A stretch of 5,677 bases of DNA from Methanobacteriota archaeon. Lineage in GTDB: Archaea; Thermoplasmatota; Thermoplasmata; RBG-16-68-12. How positions within the stretch are numbered: the stretch's first letter is position 1; every line of letters starts with the position of its first letter. Location of the stretch: contig VBLV01000017.1 of NCBI GenBank assembly GCA_005879045.1, positions 301 to 5,977 of the forward strand, given 5' to 3'. Shown one piece after another: positions 1-5,504 of the stretch. Under the pieces are notes generated by a model. That model saw only the letters and a list, made by a program, of their open reading frames with translations. It had not been told where the DNA came from and ran no database searches. Position numbers and translations under genes: made by a program.

Positions 1-238
1 CGTGGGAATGAATGTCGAACCCGATGGGCGGACCCATCGCTCCGTTCGCCGACCACGACCAGATGAGGATGTCGCCCGGCCCGATCGGGAGGCCGAGGGT
101 CGACAGATACGCGTGAAAGGACGCGTTCGACGTGTCGTCCGGGGTGAGCACGAAGCTCCCGCTCTTCGAGACCGTGCCGCTCCCTGCCCCGTGGGCCGAG
201 ACGGTCGGGGCGAAAAGGGCCGCGCAAACCAGGATCAA
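1..238 (-). CDS. Secreted protein with FDIHSH motif, partial (C-terminus beyond window)
   Basis: I do not recognise the family with confidence. The open frame starts at a TTG (238-236) and runs off the left edge after 79 codons. It begins with a hydrophobic stretch ending in APTVSA, then a likely signal-peptidase cut before HGAGSG, so the mature protein would start with histidine. The exported part has a beta-rich look, with GDILIWSWSANG and then GPPIGFDIHSH. That pattern, a tryptophan-rich strand followed by F-x-I-H-x-H, recalls GOLD/jelly-roll-like extracytoplasmic domains, but this is only an impression. The HSH could bind metal. It is the third gene of the copper operon, directly after the CopC-CopD gene. 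The TTG start lacks the positively charged n-region expected of a signal peptide. A better start, GTG at 263-261, lies one frame away (see the frameshift entry). Confidence is high that it is coding and exported, low for function. Confidence 0.72.
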   Translation of the reverse strand, partial: MILVCAALFAPTVSAHGAGSGTVSKSGSFVLTPDDTSNASFHAYLSTLGLPIGPGDILIWSWSANGAMGPPIGFDIHSH

Positions 239-243
239 CGGGG
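239..243 (-). other. Probable frameshift at a CCCC run inside the signal-peptide region
   Basis: Reading from GTG at 263-261 gives VRRTASLP, an ideal arginine-rich n-region, up to a CCCC run (243-240 on the minus strand). That frame then turns into arginine/proline-rich nonsense. The hydrophobic core LILVCAALFAPTVSA is in the next frame. Dropping one base of the run joins them into MRRTASLPLILVCAALF, a textbook signal peptide. A one-base sequencing or assembly error is the simplest explanation. A real mutation or +1 slippage at CCC-G is less likely but possible. Confidence 0.55.
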
Positions 244-260
244 AGACTTGCGGTGCGCCG

Positions 261-276
261 CACTCAACCCGCTCCC
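261..276 (-). promoter_or_regulatory. Ribosome binding site GGGAG and GTG start, abutting the upstream stop codon
   Basis: On the minus strand GGGAG (276-272) lies 8 nt before GTG (263-261), and that GTG directly follows the TGA stop (266-264) of the CopC-CopD gene. Spacing and position suit translational coupling. This favours GTG over the downstream TTG as the true start and therefore supports the frameshift proposed just after it. Confidence 0.55.
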
Positions 277-2003
277 GTCAGGGCGATATGGAAGGTCGCG
301 ATGAGATCGAAGCCATCGACGCGGGGGATGTCGGCGTCGATGCGCCACGTACCGGGCTGGGACATCGCGAACGTCGTGATGATGAGGTGATTCCCGTGCG
401 GCCCAATGAGGGCCAGAGTGGTCGGCGGCAACCCGATGTTGGTGAGTGATCGGAAGGTGATCTTGCTGGTGTTCTTGCCGCCGTTGTAATCCGATCCGTT
501 CGATGCATAGGAGAGGTAAAACTCGAGCGCATAGCTTCGATTCGCGATCGTGGGAGTCGGGGTCACGACCAGGTGGACGCGGATCCCGCTCACGGTGTCA
601 TCGAGCGTGAACGGCTGAGGACCGGCGGCCACGGAGATCGCGGGCGTGAGCGATGCGAGCAGGGCCGCGAGGACGAGGATCGTGGCTCCGAGCGCCGTTT
701 CGTTTCGCACGTTCCGCGTGAGCTGCCGGAAGGCCGCCGCCGGCTCGGAGGCTTCCGAACCTCGCGGGACGAGGCGATACCGGTTGTACGCCCCGAACGC
801 GACCATCGGGGCGAAGAGGGCGACCTTCGCGAGCACGACCCATCCGTAGCCGAACCGGAAGAGGGCGTCGACGCTGCCGACCAGGAGGAGCGCGAGGATG
901 AATCCGCCCAGGAGGACGAGCCCGACGCAATACGCGGCCATGCGGGAGAACCGGCCGATGACAATGCGCGCAATGGGAACTGAGGCGGGTTCCCGGAGGA
1001 ACGAACGGGCCGCGAAGATGGTGACGAGGCCGCCGACCCAGAGGGTCACCCCGAGGATGTGCGCCGCATCGGCGACGACTCCGACCCCGGGCAGTGTGAA
1101 CTCGATGAGCACGAAATCCGTCGCCGCGGCATGGGTCCCCGCAACGCCGATTCCGATCGCGGCGATCCCTAGGATGGCTCCAATGAGCAGGTGTCGGCGC
1201 ACGGCTTCTGGCGCTTGCTTCCGGGACCGCGAGAAGGCGTCCGATAGGACGACGAACAACGCCGCGCCGAGGGCGAGGCTCAGGACCACCGAGAGTTTGT
1301 AGGTTGAGCCGAGGATGGACCCGGCGCCGCCGCTTCCCTCGAGCACGTCGGTCAGCAGGAACAAACCGGCGAAGGCGAGCGCGAAGAGGAACGCGCCGGC
1401 TCGGGCCACGTTCGTCACGACTTGGAATCCCAAGCCGTACGCGGGCGTCGCGTTCACATCCGGATCGCGGCCGGCGGGTATCCACATGAACGCGCCAATC
1501 ACCGCGGCGCCGAGGGCGGCGGCGAGCCCGAAGAAACCGACGAAGCGAAGGCCGATCTCGAACGGCGACACCGGCGCACCTATCGATGTCGCGCCACCCG
1601 GTGGCAAAGACCCAGGCAGATTACCGCTCGCGTCTTGCACGCCGTAGGCGAAGGATCCGGCTGTGAAGTGGCCGTCCACCGCGGAGGTCGCGGTCCAGGC
1701 GACCGTGAAGATGCCGGGCCCGGTTGCGTTCAGGCGGACGGACATCGTGCGGCCGTCCGATGATGGGCTCACCGGAGGGAGGTCGAACCGAGCGCCGGTC
1801 CCGTTCGTCACGTCGAATGTGGCCGAGTTCGCTTCGATGGCCTGCGAGAGGGTCACGCTCACAGACGTGGGCGTCGAGTTGTACGGCAGGATCGCGTCCG
1901 GAAGCGGATCGGACGAGACGTAGTTTGCGTGCGCAGTTGCAGGGCCGGGAAGCAGCGCCACGAGGAAGAGGGCTGCACCCAGCAACAGGACTGAACGGTT
2001 CAT
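264..2003 (-). CDS. copCD: CopC-CopD fusion: copper-binding/copper transport membrane protein with C-terminal YtkA/FixH-like domain
   Basis: 579 residues. A signal peptide (1-24) ends PATA and the mature chain begins HANYVSSDP. Residues 25-122 are a CopC domain: the new N-terminal His25, with Asp110 and His112 in SAVDGHFTAGSF, match the His-Asp-His copper(II) brace known in CopC. Residues about 150-457 are a CopD domain of roughly eight membrane helices (near 150-174, 196-220, 236-256, 271-292, 305-330, 352-377, 385-406, 436-457). Conserved CopD-type stretches are GTHAAA (His291), ADAAHILGVTLWVGG (His315) and GYGWVVLAK...NRYRLVPR. Residues about 462-577 resemble the extracytoplasmic YtkA/FixH-like domain (PGTWRIDADIPRVDGFD). 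CopC-CopD proteins bind copper outside the cell and are thought to move it across the membrane, usually inward; direction here is inferred. The ATG overlaps the upstream stop (ATGA) with no clear Shine-Dalgarno, so reinitiation is likely. Many N-x-S/T sequons face outward. The length is typical of the fused form. Confidence 0.93.
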   Translation of the reverse strand: MNRSVLLLGAALFLVALLPGPATAHANYVSSDPLPDAILPYNSTPTSVSVTLSQAIEANSATFDVTNGTGARFDLPPVSPSSDGRTMSVRLNATGPGIFTVAWTATSAVDGHFTAGSFAYGVQDASGNLPGSLPPGGATSIGAPVSPFEIGLRFVGFFGLAAALGAAVIGAFMWIPAGRDPDVNATPAYGLGFQVVTNVARAGAFLFALAFAGLFLLTDVLEGSGGAGSILGSTYKLSVVLSLALGAALFVVLSDAFSRSRKQAPEAVRRHLLIGAILGIAAIGIGVAGTHAAATDFVLIEFTLPGVGVVADAAHILGVTLWVGGLVTIFAARSFLREPASVPIARIVIGRFSRMAAYCVGLVLLGGFILALLLVGSVDALFRFGYGWVVLAKVALFAPMVAFGAYNRYRLVPRGSEASEPAAAFRQLTRNVRNETALGATILVLAALLASLTPAISVAAGPQPFTLDDTVSGIRVHLVVTPTPTIANRSYALEFYLSYASNGSDYNGGKNTSKITFRSLTNIGLPPTTLALIGPHGNHLIITTFAMSQPGTWRIDADIPRVDGFDLIATFHIALTGAG

Positions 2004-2629
2004 GGGGCACGACGCATCGAGCGGGACGCACGGACGGTGAGAACGAGGGAAGCCGCTCCGATCAGGACCGCGACGAGGGCCACGCCGATGAGGATGGTGA
2101 GGAGGGTCTGAAGCGCCGCGAGCTGGGCGTTCAGCTGCGCGATCGAATTCTGAAGGTCGGTTGCGGTAGGCTCCGTCACAGGGAATTGATAATACGATGT
2201 CTGGGCGACCGGGTCGAGGCCGACCGTTACATCAACCGGGGTCGTCGCGTTCAACCTTCCGGCGATTCGGACCGAATAGGCTCCGGGGACGGTGGGGATG
2301 ACGTCAAACGTGTACCAGCCGGGTCGGTCGAACTGGGGCTCCAGCGCCCTCACCACCAAGGCCGGTCCCGTGGTCAGGGTCGCATTCAGGTCCCTCCCGA
2401 TTCCAGCGACCCAGGCCGAGGTCCCGTTGGAGAAATGATGCTCGATTCCCAGGTCGAGGCCGTTCAGCCCCCCCGCGACTGCGGGCTCGCTCCGCCATCC
2501 GACGGTCAGTTCGTACTCCCCCACCGTCACGCGATCATGTGCGGCCACGGGGCCGACCATGGATAGCATGCCCGCGAGAGCCACCCAAAGCGGGAACATG
2601 GCGACGAAAGCGATCCGGAACCGATTCAT
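2000..2629 (-). CDS. Secreted, membrane-anchored protein of the copper operon (single C-terminal helix)
   Basis: 209 residues. ATG at 2629 is chosen over an in-frame GTG at 2698 because it opens a clean signal peptide (1-30, ending GPVAA) and because the longer form would run through the promoter. The mature chain begins HDRVTVGEYELTVGWRSEP; this 'H..VTVG.Y.L.VGW..EP...G..NGLDL' pattern recalls small exported proteins often found beside CopC/CopD genes, of unproved function. The beta-rich outer domain spans about 31-150 (GWYTFDVIPTVPGAYSVRIAG), with sequons NGT, NAT and NAT. Residues 156-173 form a Q/N/L-rich, possibly coiled-coil helix. A transmembrane helix follows (176-199) and then a basic tail (R200, R203, R206, R207), giving an outside-facing orientation. 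It is first in the operon and overlaps the CopC-CopD start by 4 bases. A role in capturing or handing over copper at the surface is inferred from context; His31, His64 and His65 are candidate ligands. Confidence 0.85.
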   Translation of the reverse strand: MNRFRIAFVAMFPLWVALAGMLSMVGPVAAHDRVTVGEYELTVGWRSEPAVAGGLNGLDLGIEHHFSNGTSAWVAGIGRDLNATLTTGPALVVRALEPQFDRPGWYTFDVIPTVPGAYSVRIAGRLNATTPVDVTVGLDPVAQTSYYQFPVTEPTATDLQNSIAQLNAQLAALQTLLTILIGVALVAVLIGAASLVLTVRASRSMRRAP

Positions 2630-2660
2630 TTTCTTCCCAGGTGTCCGATGAGCCGCTCCG

Positions 2661-2687
2661 ATATTTGGTTTATGGCACAAATGTAAA
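2661..2687 (-). promoter_or_regulatory. Promoter of the copper operon (TATA-like boxes)
   Basis: In an otherwise GC-rich spacer the minus strand carries TTTACAT (2687-2681) and CCAAATAT (2668-2661). Placing the start site about 25 nt beyond CCAAATAT gives a leader of roughly 10 nt before ATG 2629, as in short-leader archaeal transcripts. Which box is used cannot be decided from sequence alone. Confidence 0.5.
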
Positions 2688-2690
2688 CCA
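2666..2690. promoter_or_regulatory. Inverted repeat over the promoter, candidate operator
   Basis: On the plus strand TGGTTTA (2666-2672) and TAAACCA (2684-2690) are perfect 7-bp inverted arms separated by 11 bp. The centre-to-centre distance is 18 bp and the repeat overlaps both TATA-like boxes of the copper operon. This is the geometry expected of a dimeric regulator blocking or recruiting the basal machinery. A copper-responsive repressor is the natural guess, but none is encoded beside it. Confidence 0.5.
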
Positions 2691-2712
2691 TCGGCCACGG
2701 GCTCTTGCTCAA

Positions 2713-2759
2713 ATCAGAAAAGAGAAAGGGGGAGCAGCGCCCGATCGGGCTGCCGCTCC
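2713..2759 (-). terminator. Hairpin plus pyrimidine-tract terminator of the repeat-protein gene
   Basis: Twelve bases past the TAA stop at 2774-2772, the minus strand has a GC-rich hairpin (2759-2731). Outer arms GGAGC/GCTCC continue through a G-T wobble and two GC pairs, then a small internal loop, then CCC/GGG around GATC. It is followed by CCCTTTCTCTTTTCTGATTT (2730-2711), a T-rich tract. This fits an intrinsic terminator and separates this gene from the copper operon downstream. Confidence 0.6.
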
Positions 2760-2771
2760 GTGGCTAGGGGG

Positions 2772-4870
2772 TTACGGTGAACTGCTCGGTTGGACGTGCT
2801 TCTCGATCAGGAGGTACAGGTTGTCATACGTGCCGTCCTGATCGACGTCCTCCGCGTGGTAGTCGACGGAGACCCATTCGTGGGTGTCCGGGACGCCGTC
2901 CTGGTTCGGATCGGTCATCCGCTCCGCACGGAACGTGAGGTCGACCTTCTCGAAGACGCCGTTGGAGTCCGCGTCGGTCCATTGCGCGTCCAGGCGCAGG
3001 TATGCGGTTTCCTCCGGCACGCCGTTCTGGTCTTCATCGGTGACCTCCGAGGCGCGCGCCGTGATCGTCACGAGCTCCGGGTGGCCGTCATCGTTGGCAT
3101 CCGTCGCCTGGGCGTACAGGACGAACGCCGCGGTGTACTCCGGGATGCCATCGTGGTTCGCGTCACGGACCGCCGTCGCGTGGACGGTCACGTTCGTCGA
3201 CTCGAACGCTCCGTTCGAGTTCGCGTCGACCGCGAGGACATCGATCGTCGCGCCGCGGGTCTCGTCGACCAAGCCGTCGGAATTGAAGTCCTTCTCCTCG
3301 GTCGCGACGAGGTGCAGCTCGACGCGGTCCGGGTGCTGGTCTTCGATCGCGTTCAGGACGACGCCGTCGACGGTCGCGAAGGAGTGGTCCTCCGGGAAGC
3401 CGTCGTCATTCCGGTCGATCGCGGCCTCCGCGCGGATCGTCAGCGTGGCCTTCTCGAAGATCCCGTTCGAGTTGTCGTCCAGGGCCTCGAAGGTCCCTTC
3501 CAGACTCGCGCGGTACTCCGGCGTCCCGTCCTGGTCCATGTCCCGCACGACCGCGGCGGTCAGCGTGAACCGGGCGAGTTCCGGATAGCCGTCGTCGTTG
3601 GAGTCCGTCGCGAGGGCCGTGATCTCGAGCGCCTTCCGGACCTCGAGGACGCCATCGGAGTTCGGGTCCGCGCGGGCGTACAGGTAGATCCGGCCTTCGA
3701 CCCGCTCCGCGAACCCGTTCGAGTTCGCGTCGGTCATGGCGAAGGAGATCTCGATGCCACGGGCGAGCTCGTCGAAGCCGTCGCCGTTGCGGTCGAGCGC
3801 CTCATACGCCTTCGCGCTGAGGGTCGCGGTCTCGTTGTGACCGTCGTTGTTCGCGTCCCGCGTGTTCGCCGTCAGGTCGAGCGCCGCGCGGTACTCCGGC
3901 GTGCCGTCGTCCCCGACGTCGTACGTCTGGTAGACATGGACTTCGAGGTCGACCGCGTCCGGCGTGCCGTCGCTCGCGGAATCGGTCATGCAGATCTCCG
4001 CCTGCACGGTCCGCACGAACTCGGCGTTGCCGCTCTCGTTGCGGTCGAAGCGCTGTTCGCCGGCAAAGGTCGCCATGACGGATTCCGGCTTCTTGTCGCC
4101 GTCCGCGTCCTTCGCGCTGAGGGTCCAGACGCCCTGGGCCGTGTACTCGTGGATGCCGTTCTCGTTCGGGTCCGCGTACGCCTCGACGCCCTGGCGGCCT
4201 TCGAGCGCGTTGAACTTGCCATCGGAATCGTTGTCCCAGACCTGGAAGTCCCGGGCGATCGTCAGGCCCGCCTCGGGCACCCCATCGTGGTCCGCGTCAA
4301 CGACGCAGCTGCCGAGCATCCGCCCGTGGACGTACTCCGGGTTGCCGTCGTGGTTCGCGTCCGTCGCGGTGAATTCGTTCCGCCAGCTGCATCCGCTCTC
4401 GTTGTCCTGGGGCGCGATGAAGTGCATGAGGTCCGGCGCGCCGCGAACATGGTCCGCATCGCGCGGCAAGACGCCAAAGCCGAACGAATCGAGGGAGTCG
4501 TTCGAAAGGTCATCGCGGGTCTCGTTCACTTCGCGCAGCGCCGGCACATCCGTGCCGACGGGATCGGCCTGTCGGTCCGAATCGCTCGCGGGGGCCGATT
4601 GAGCCCCGGCCGGAGCATCGGACGGGCTCGACGACGCGACCTGGGTCGCCGGCGGGGCCGGCGTCGGGCCCGGGGCGCTCGACGCGGACAAGACTGCGTT
4701 CGATTGATGCGCGTCCGCCGCGCCCTGGGCGGTCAAGGTCGCGCCACGATTCGAGGGCGTGTAGCCACCATCGGGAGGACGGCCGCACTCACCGCGACCA
4801 CTCCGAGCGCGACCGCCAGGGCCAGAAAGAGGGCGCGGGGCGGGCGTTTCGAGACGCAGTAGGCTTGCAT
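2772..4870 (-). CDS. Large secreted acidic protein of 25 calcium-loop repeats (frameshifted near its N-terminus)
   Basis: No named family is claimed. As printed, the span is one base short of a whole number of codons: the signal peptide (from ATG 4870) is one frame away from the rest. With one base restored near 4773-4775 the product is 699 residues (numbering used here). It has a signal peptide (1 to about 30), an Ala/Ser/Pro/Thr/Asp linker (about 34-112), a non-repeat segment (113-169, with DLMHFIAPQDNESGCSW) and then 25 repeats (170-694). Each repeat carries a D-x-[ND]-x-[DN]-G-x-x-[ED] loop, the pattern of EF-hand/dockerin and thrombospondin-3-like calcium sites, followed by a strand-like stretch. 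There is no transmembrane anchor; it ends KHVQPSSSP. The only cysteines in the mature chain are at 161, 189 and 294. It is most likely a calcium-stiffened surface or extracellular protein; adhesive, structural or enzyme-scaffolding roles are all open. An unbroken frame extends to a TTG at 4925, but that has no signal peptide and lies on the promoter. Confidence 0.82.
2790..4364 (-). repeat. 25 tandem 21-residue (63-bp) calcium-loop repeats
   Basis: The loop glycine recurs at exactly every 21st residue from repeat 1 (glycine codon 4346-4344) to repeat 25, with no insertion or deletion over 525 residues. Rough consensus: [TRV]-D-A-N-x-D-G-x-P-E-[YL] followed by about ten residues of alternating hydrophobic and polar character. 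Asp at column 2, Asn/Asp at 4, Asp/Asn at 6, Gly at 7 and Glu/Asp at 10 are nearly invariant. Repeat 5 (4050-4112) lacks the glycine and repeat 17 (3294-3356) has lost most of the loop, yet both keep the 21-residue length. Repeats 11, 15, 19 and 23 share SNG followed by an aromatic or alanine-glutamate pattern, giving an 84-residue super-period. Confidence 0.93.
4733..4870 (-). other. Short 45-codon frame encoding the signal peptide, split from the repeat protein by a one-base shift
   Basis: From ATG 4870 the frame reads MQAYCVSKRPPRALFLALAV and continues through GVVAVSAAVLP, a good signal peptide, then ends at TGA 4735-4733. GC at third codon positions is high in this frame until about CTC-CCG (near 4773). 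After that it becomes high in the frame of the repeat protein (GGYTPSNRGATL). Adding one C to the CCC at 4775-4773 would join them as ...SAAVLP-DGGYTP. An indel error in the read data or a real disabling mutation would both give this picture. Confidence 0.7.
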
Positions 4871-4873
4871 CGG

Positions 4874-4882
4874 GATCCACCT
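4874..4882 (-). promoter_or_regulatory. Strong Shine-Dalgarno deciding the ATG 4870 start
   Basis: The minus strand reads AGGTGGATC (4882-4874), close to the complement of the conserved 16S rRNA 3' end, with AGGTG placed 7 nt before ATG 4870. It supports the signal-peptide start and not the upstream TTG at 4925 of the repeat-protein frame. Confidence 0.65.
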
Positions 4883-4908
4883 TTGCAATGCGTACGCGAG
4901 GCCGGGGG

Positions 4909-4918
4909 CTTATCAAGG
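4909..4918 (-). promoter_or_regulatory. TATA-like promoter element of the repeat-protein gene
   Basis: CCTTGATAAG on the minus strand (4918-4909) is the nearest AT-rich box before ATG 4870. A start site about 25 nt downstream, near 4887, leaves a short leader of about 17 nt that just holds the Shine-Dalgarno. A second AT-rich box, GGTAATAAAG (4950-4941), is a possible alternative. Read on the plus strand that second box is CTTTATTACC and could serve the divergent gene. Confidence 0.45.
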
Positions 4919-5088
4919 CCCGCAAGACTCTTCCCGATGGCTTTATTACCTAGAATGCGCGGCATGAAGGGCCGTCGTTTCCGGTACTGATTCCGGTCTC
5001 AGTCGAGGAGGCCAAACGGCATCGGCGCGTCGCTCCGATCGAGTGCGCGGACCCCGATTTCGCGTGGAGAAAATCCTGCGGTTCGCCT

Positions 5089-5098
5089 CCAAATTATC
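5089..5098 (+). promoter_or_regulatory. Candidate TATA box of the winged-helix regulator operon
   Basis: CCAAATTATC (5089-5098) is the clearest AT-rich element before the regulator gene. It is preceded by C-rich sequence. Transcription would begin near 5120, giving a leader of about 60 nt that contains the inverted repeat at 5140-5163. The assignment rests on composition and spacing only. Confidence 0.4.
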
Positions 5099-5139
5099 CG
5101 AGCACCACCGGATGTATTCGGTCCTCCACTCACACCTAC

Positions 5140-5163
5140 ATGAGCGTCCTCGTCCATGCTCAT
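5140..5163. promoter_or_regulatory. Inverted repeat ATGAGC/GCTCAT, possible operator of the regulator
   Basis: ATGAGC (5140-5145) and GCTCAT (5158-5163) are perfect 6-bp inverted arms 12 bp apart, between the likely transcription start and the GTG of the winged-helix gene. The centre-to-centre distance of 18 bp suits a dimeric winged-helix protein, so autoregulation is plausible. A hairpin in the leader is the alternative reading. Confidence 0.35.
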
Positions 5164-5183
5164 CGACGAAAGGGGGAGGCTAG

Positions 5184-5504
5184 GTGGCACGATTGGGTCG
5201 CCGCGCCGTGGACGCGCTTCGGGCATACCTGCTGCTCCGAGGCCCCGCCACCGCGCAGGACCTGCGCGGCAGTCTGCACCTGTCGCGCGCGGAGACGTAT
5301 CAAGTCGTCCGCAAGGCGGCGGCCCGGGGCCTCATCAAGGTCGTCGCGCACGTGCACACGGATGACAACCATCGATCCCAGGCGTGGGACGTCGACTCCC
5401 CGGACGGCGAGCTCTTGTGGCGCCGGCAGGAACAGCACATCCGCGGCCGTTATTGCACGTGCCTTCCGGTGGGCCCGCGGGACGGGAGGACCGAAGAGGC
5501 ATGA
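5184..5504 (+). CDS. Winged-helix DNA-binding regulator
   Basis: 106 residues from a GTG start. The in-frame codon just before it is TAG, and GGAGG (5175-5179) lies 4 nt upstream, so this start is well fixed. Residues about 8-20 (AVDALRAYLLLRG) form helix 1. TAQDLRGSL (23-31) and LSRAETYQVVRKAAARGLIK (33-52) form a helix-turn-helix with the recognition helix, and VVAHVHTDDNHRSQAWDVD (53-71) is the wing. This is the general layout of MarR/TrmB/ArsR-like archaeal regulators; I cannot assign a named subfamily. The wing is unusually His-rich (56, 58, 63) and the C-terminal part has HIRGRYCTC (His85, Cys91, Cys93), so metal or redox sensing is conceivable but unproved. It is divergent to the repeat-protein gene and overlaps the next gene by ATGA. 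It may control itself, its partner and the divergent gene. Confidence 0.82.
   Translation: MARLGRRAVDALRAYLLLRGPATAQDLRGSLHLSRAETYQVVRKAAARGLIKVVAHVHTDDNHRSQAWDVDSPDGELLWRRQEQHIRGRYCTCLPVGPRDGRTEEA

Larger units (their letters stand above)
4871..5183. other. Divergent intergenic region (313 bp), no gene seen
   Basis: This stretch separates the minus-strand repeat-protein gene from the plus-strand regulator. It holds the promoter and ribosome site of the former, a candidate plus-strand TATA box, and an inverted repeat before the regulator start. Between about 4951 and 5088 I see only a weak ACTGA/TCAGT inverted repeat (4986-5003). No RNA gene or convincing ORF is visible; a 75-codon minus-strand frame here has no codon-usage or domain support. 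Confidence 0.6.

Noticed and set aside
598..1485. 295-codon minus-strand frame inside the CopC-CopD gene
   Set aside because: Arginine- and proline-rich shadow in another frame of a well-supported gene; no start context and no domain.
1724..2566. 280-codon plus-strand frame antisense to the copper operon
   Set aside because: Rich in Arg, Gly and Ser, it crosses two real genes antisense and has no recognisable domain or promoter.
2630..2698. Longer form of the 209-residue protein from GTG 2698
   Set aside because: The extra 23 residues would precede the signal peptide and be encoded by the promoter and inverted repeat.
2790..4364. CRISPR array or DNA-level satellite suggested by regular 63-bp spacing
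   Set aside because: The regularity follows codons of a protein repeat; there are no identical direct repeats with unique spacers. That 63 bp equals about six helical turns of DNA is taken as coincidence.
2790..4862. 690-codon plus-strand open frame opposite the repeat protein
   Set aside because: It is the antisense shadow of the repeats: GAC/GTC and GAG/CTC-rich codons in a 63-bp pattern, at about 65% GC, contain no antisense stops. The translation is a monotonous Val/Arg/Asp mix with no signal peptide or domain.
4871..4925. TTG 4925 as the start of the repeat protein
   Set aside because: It lies before the TATA-like box, has no ribosome site and gives an Arg/Pro-rich leader without an export signal.
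4986..5003. ACTGA/TCAGT inverted repeat with an 8-bp loop
   Set aside because: Arms of only 5 bp are expected by chance at this scale, and it is not placed at a promoter or gene end that I can support.
4999..5226. 75-codon minus-strand frame in the divergent intergenic region
   Set aside because: It overlaps the start and ribosome site of the well-supported winged-helix gene, has biased codon use and no recognisable features.
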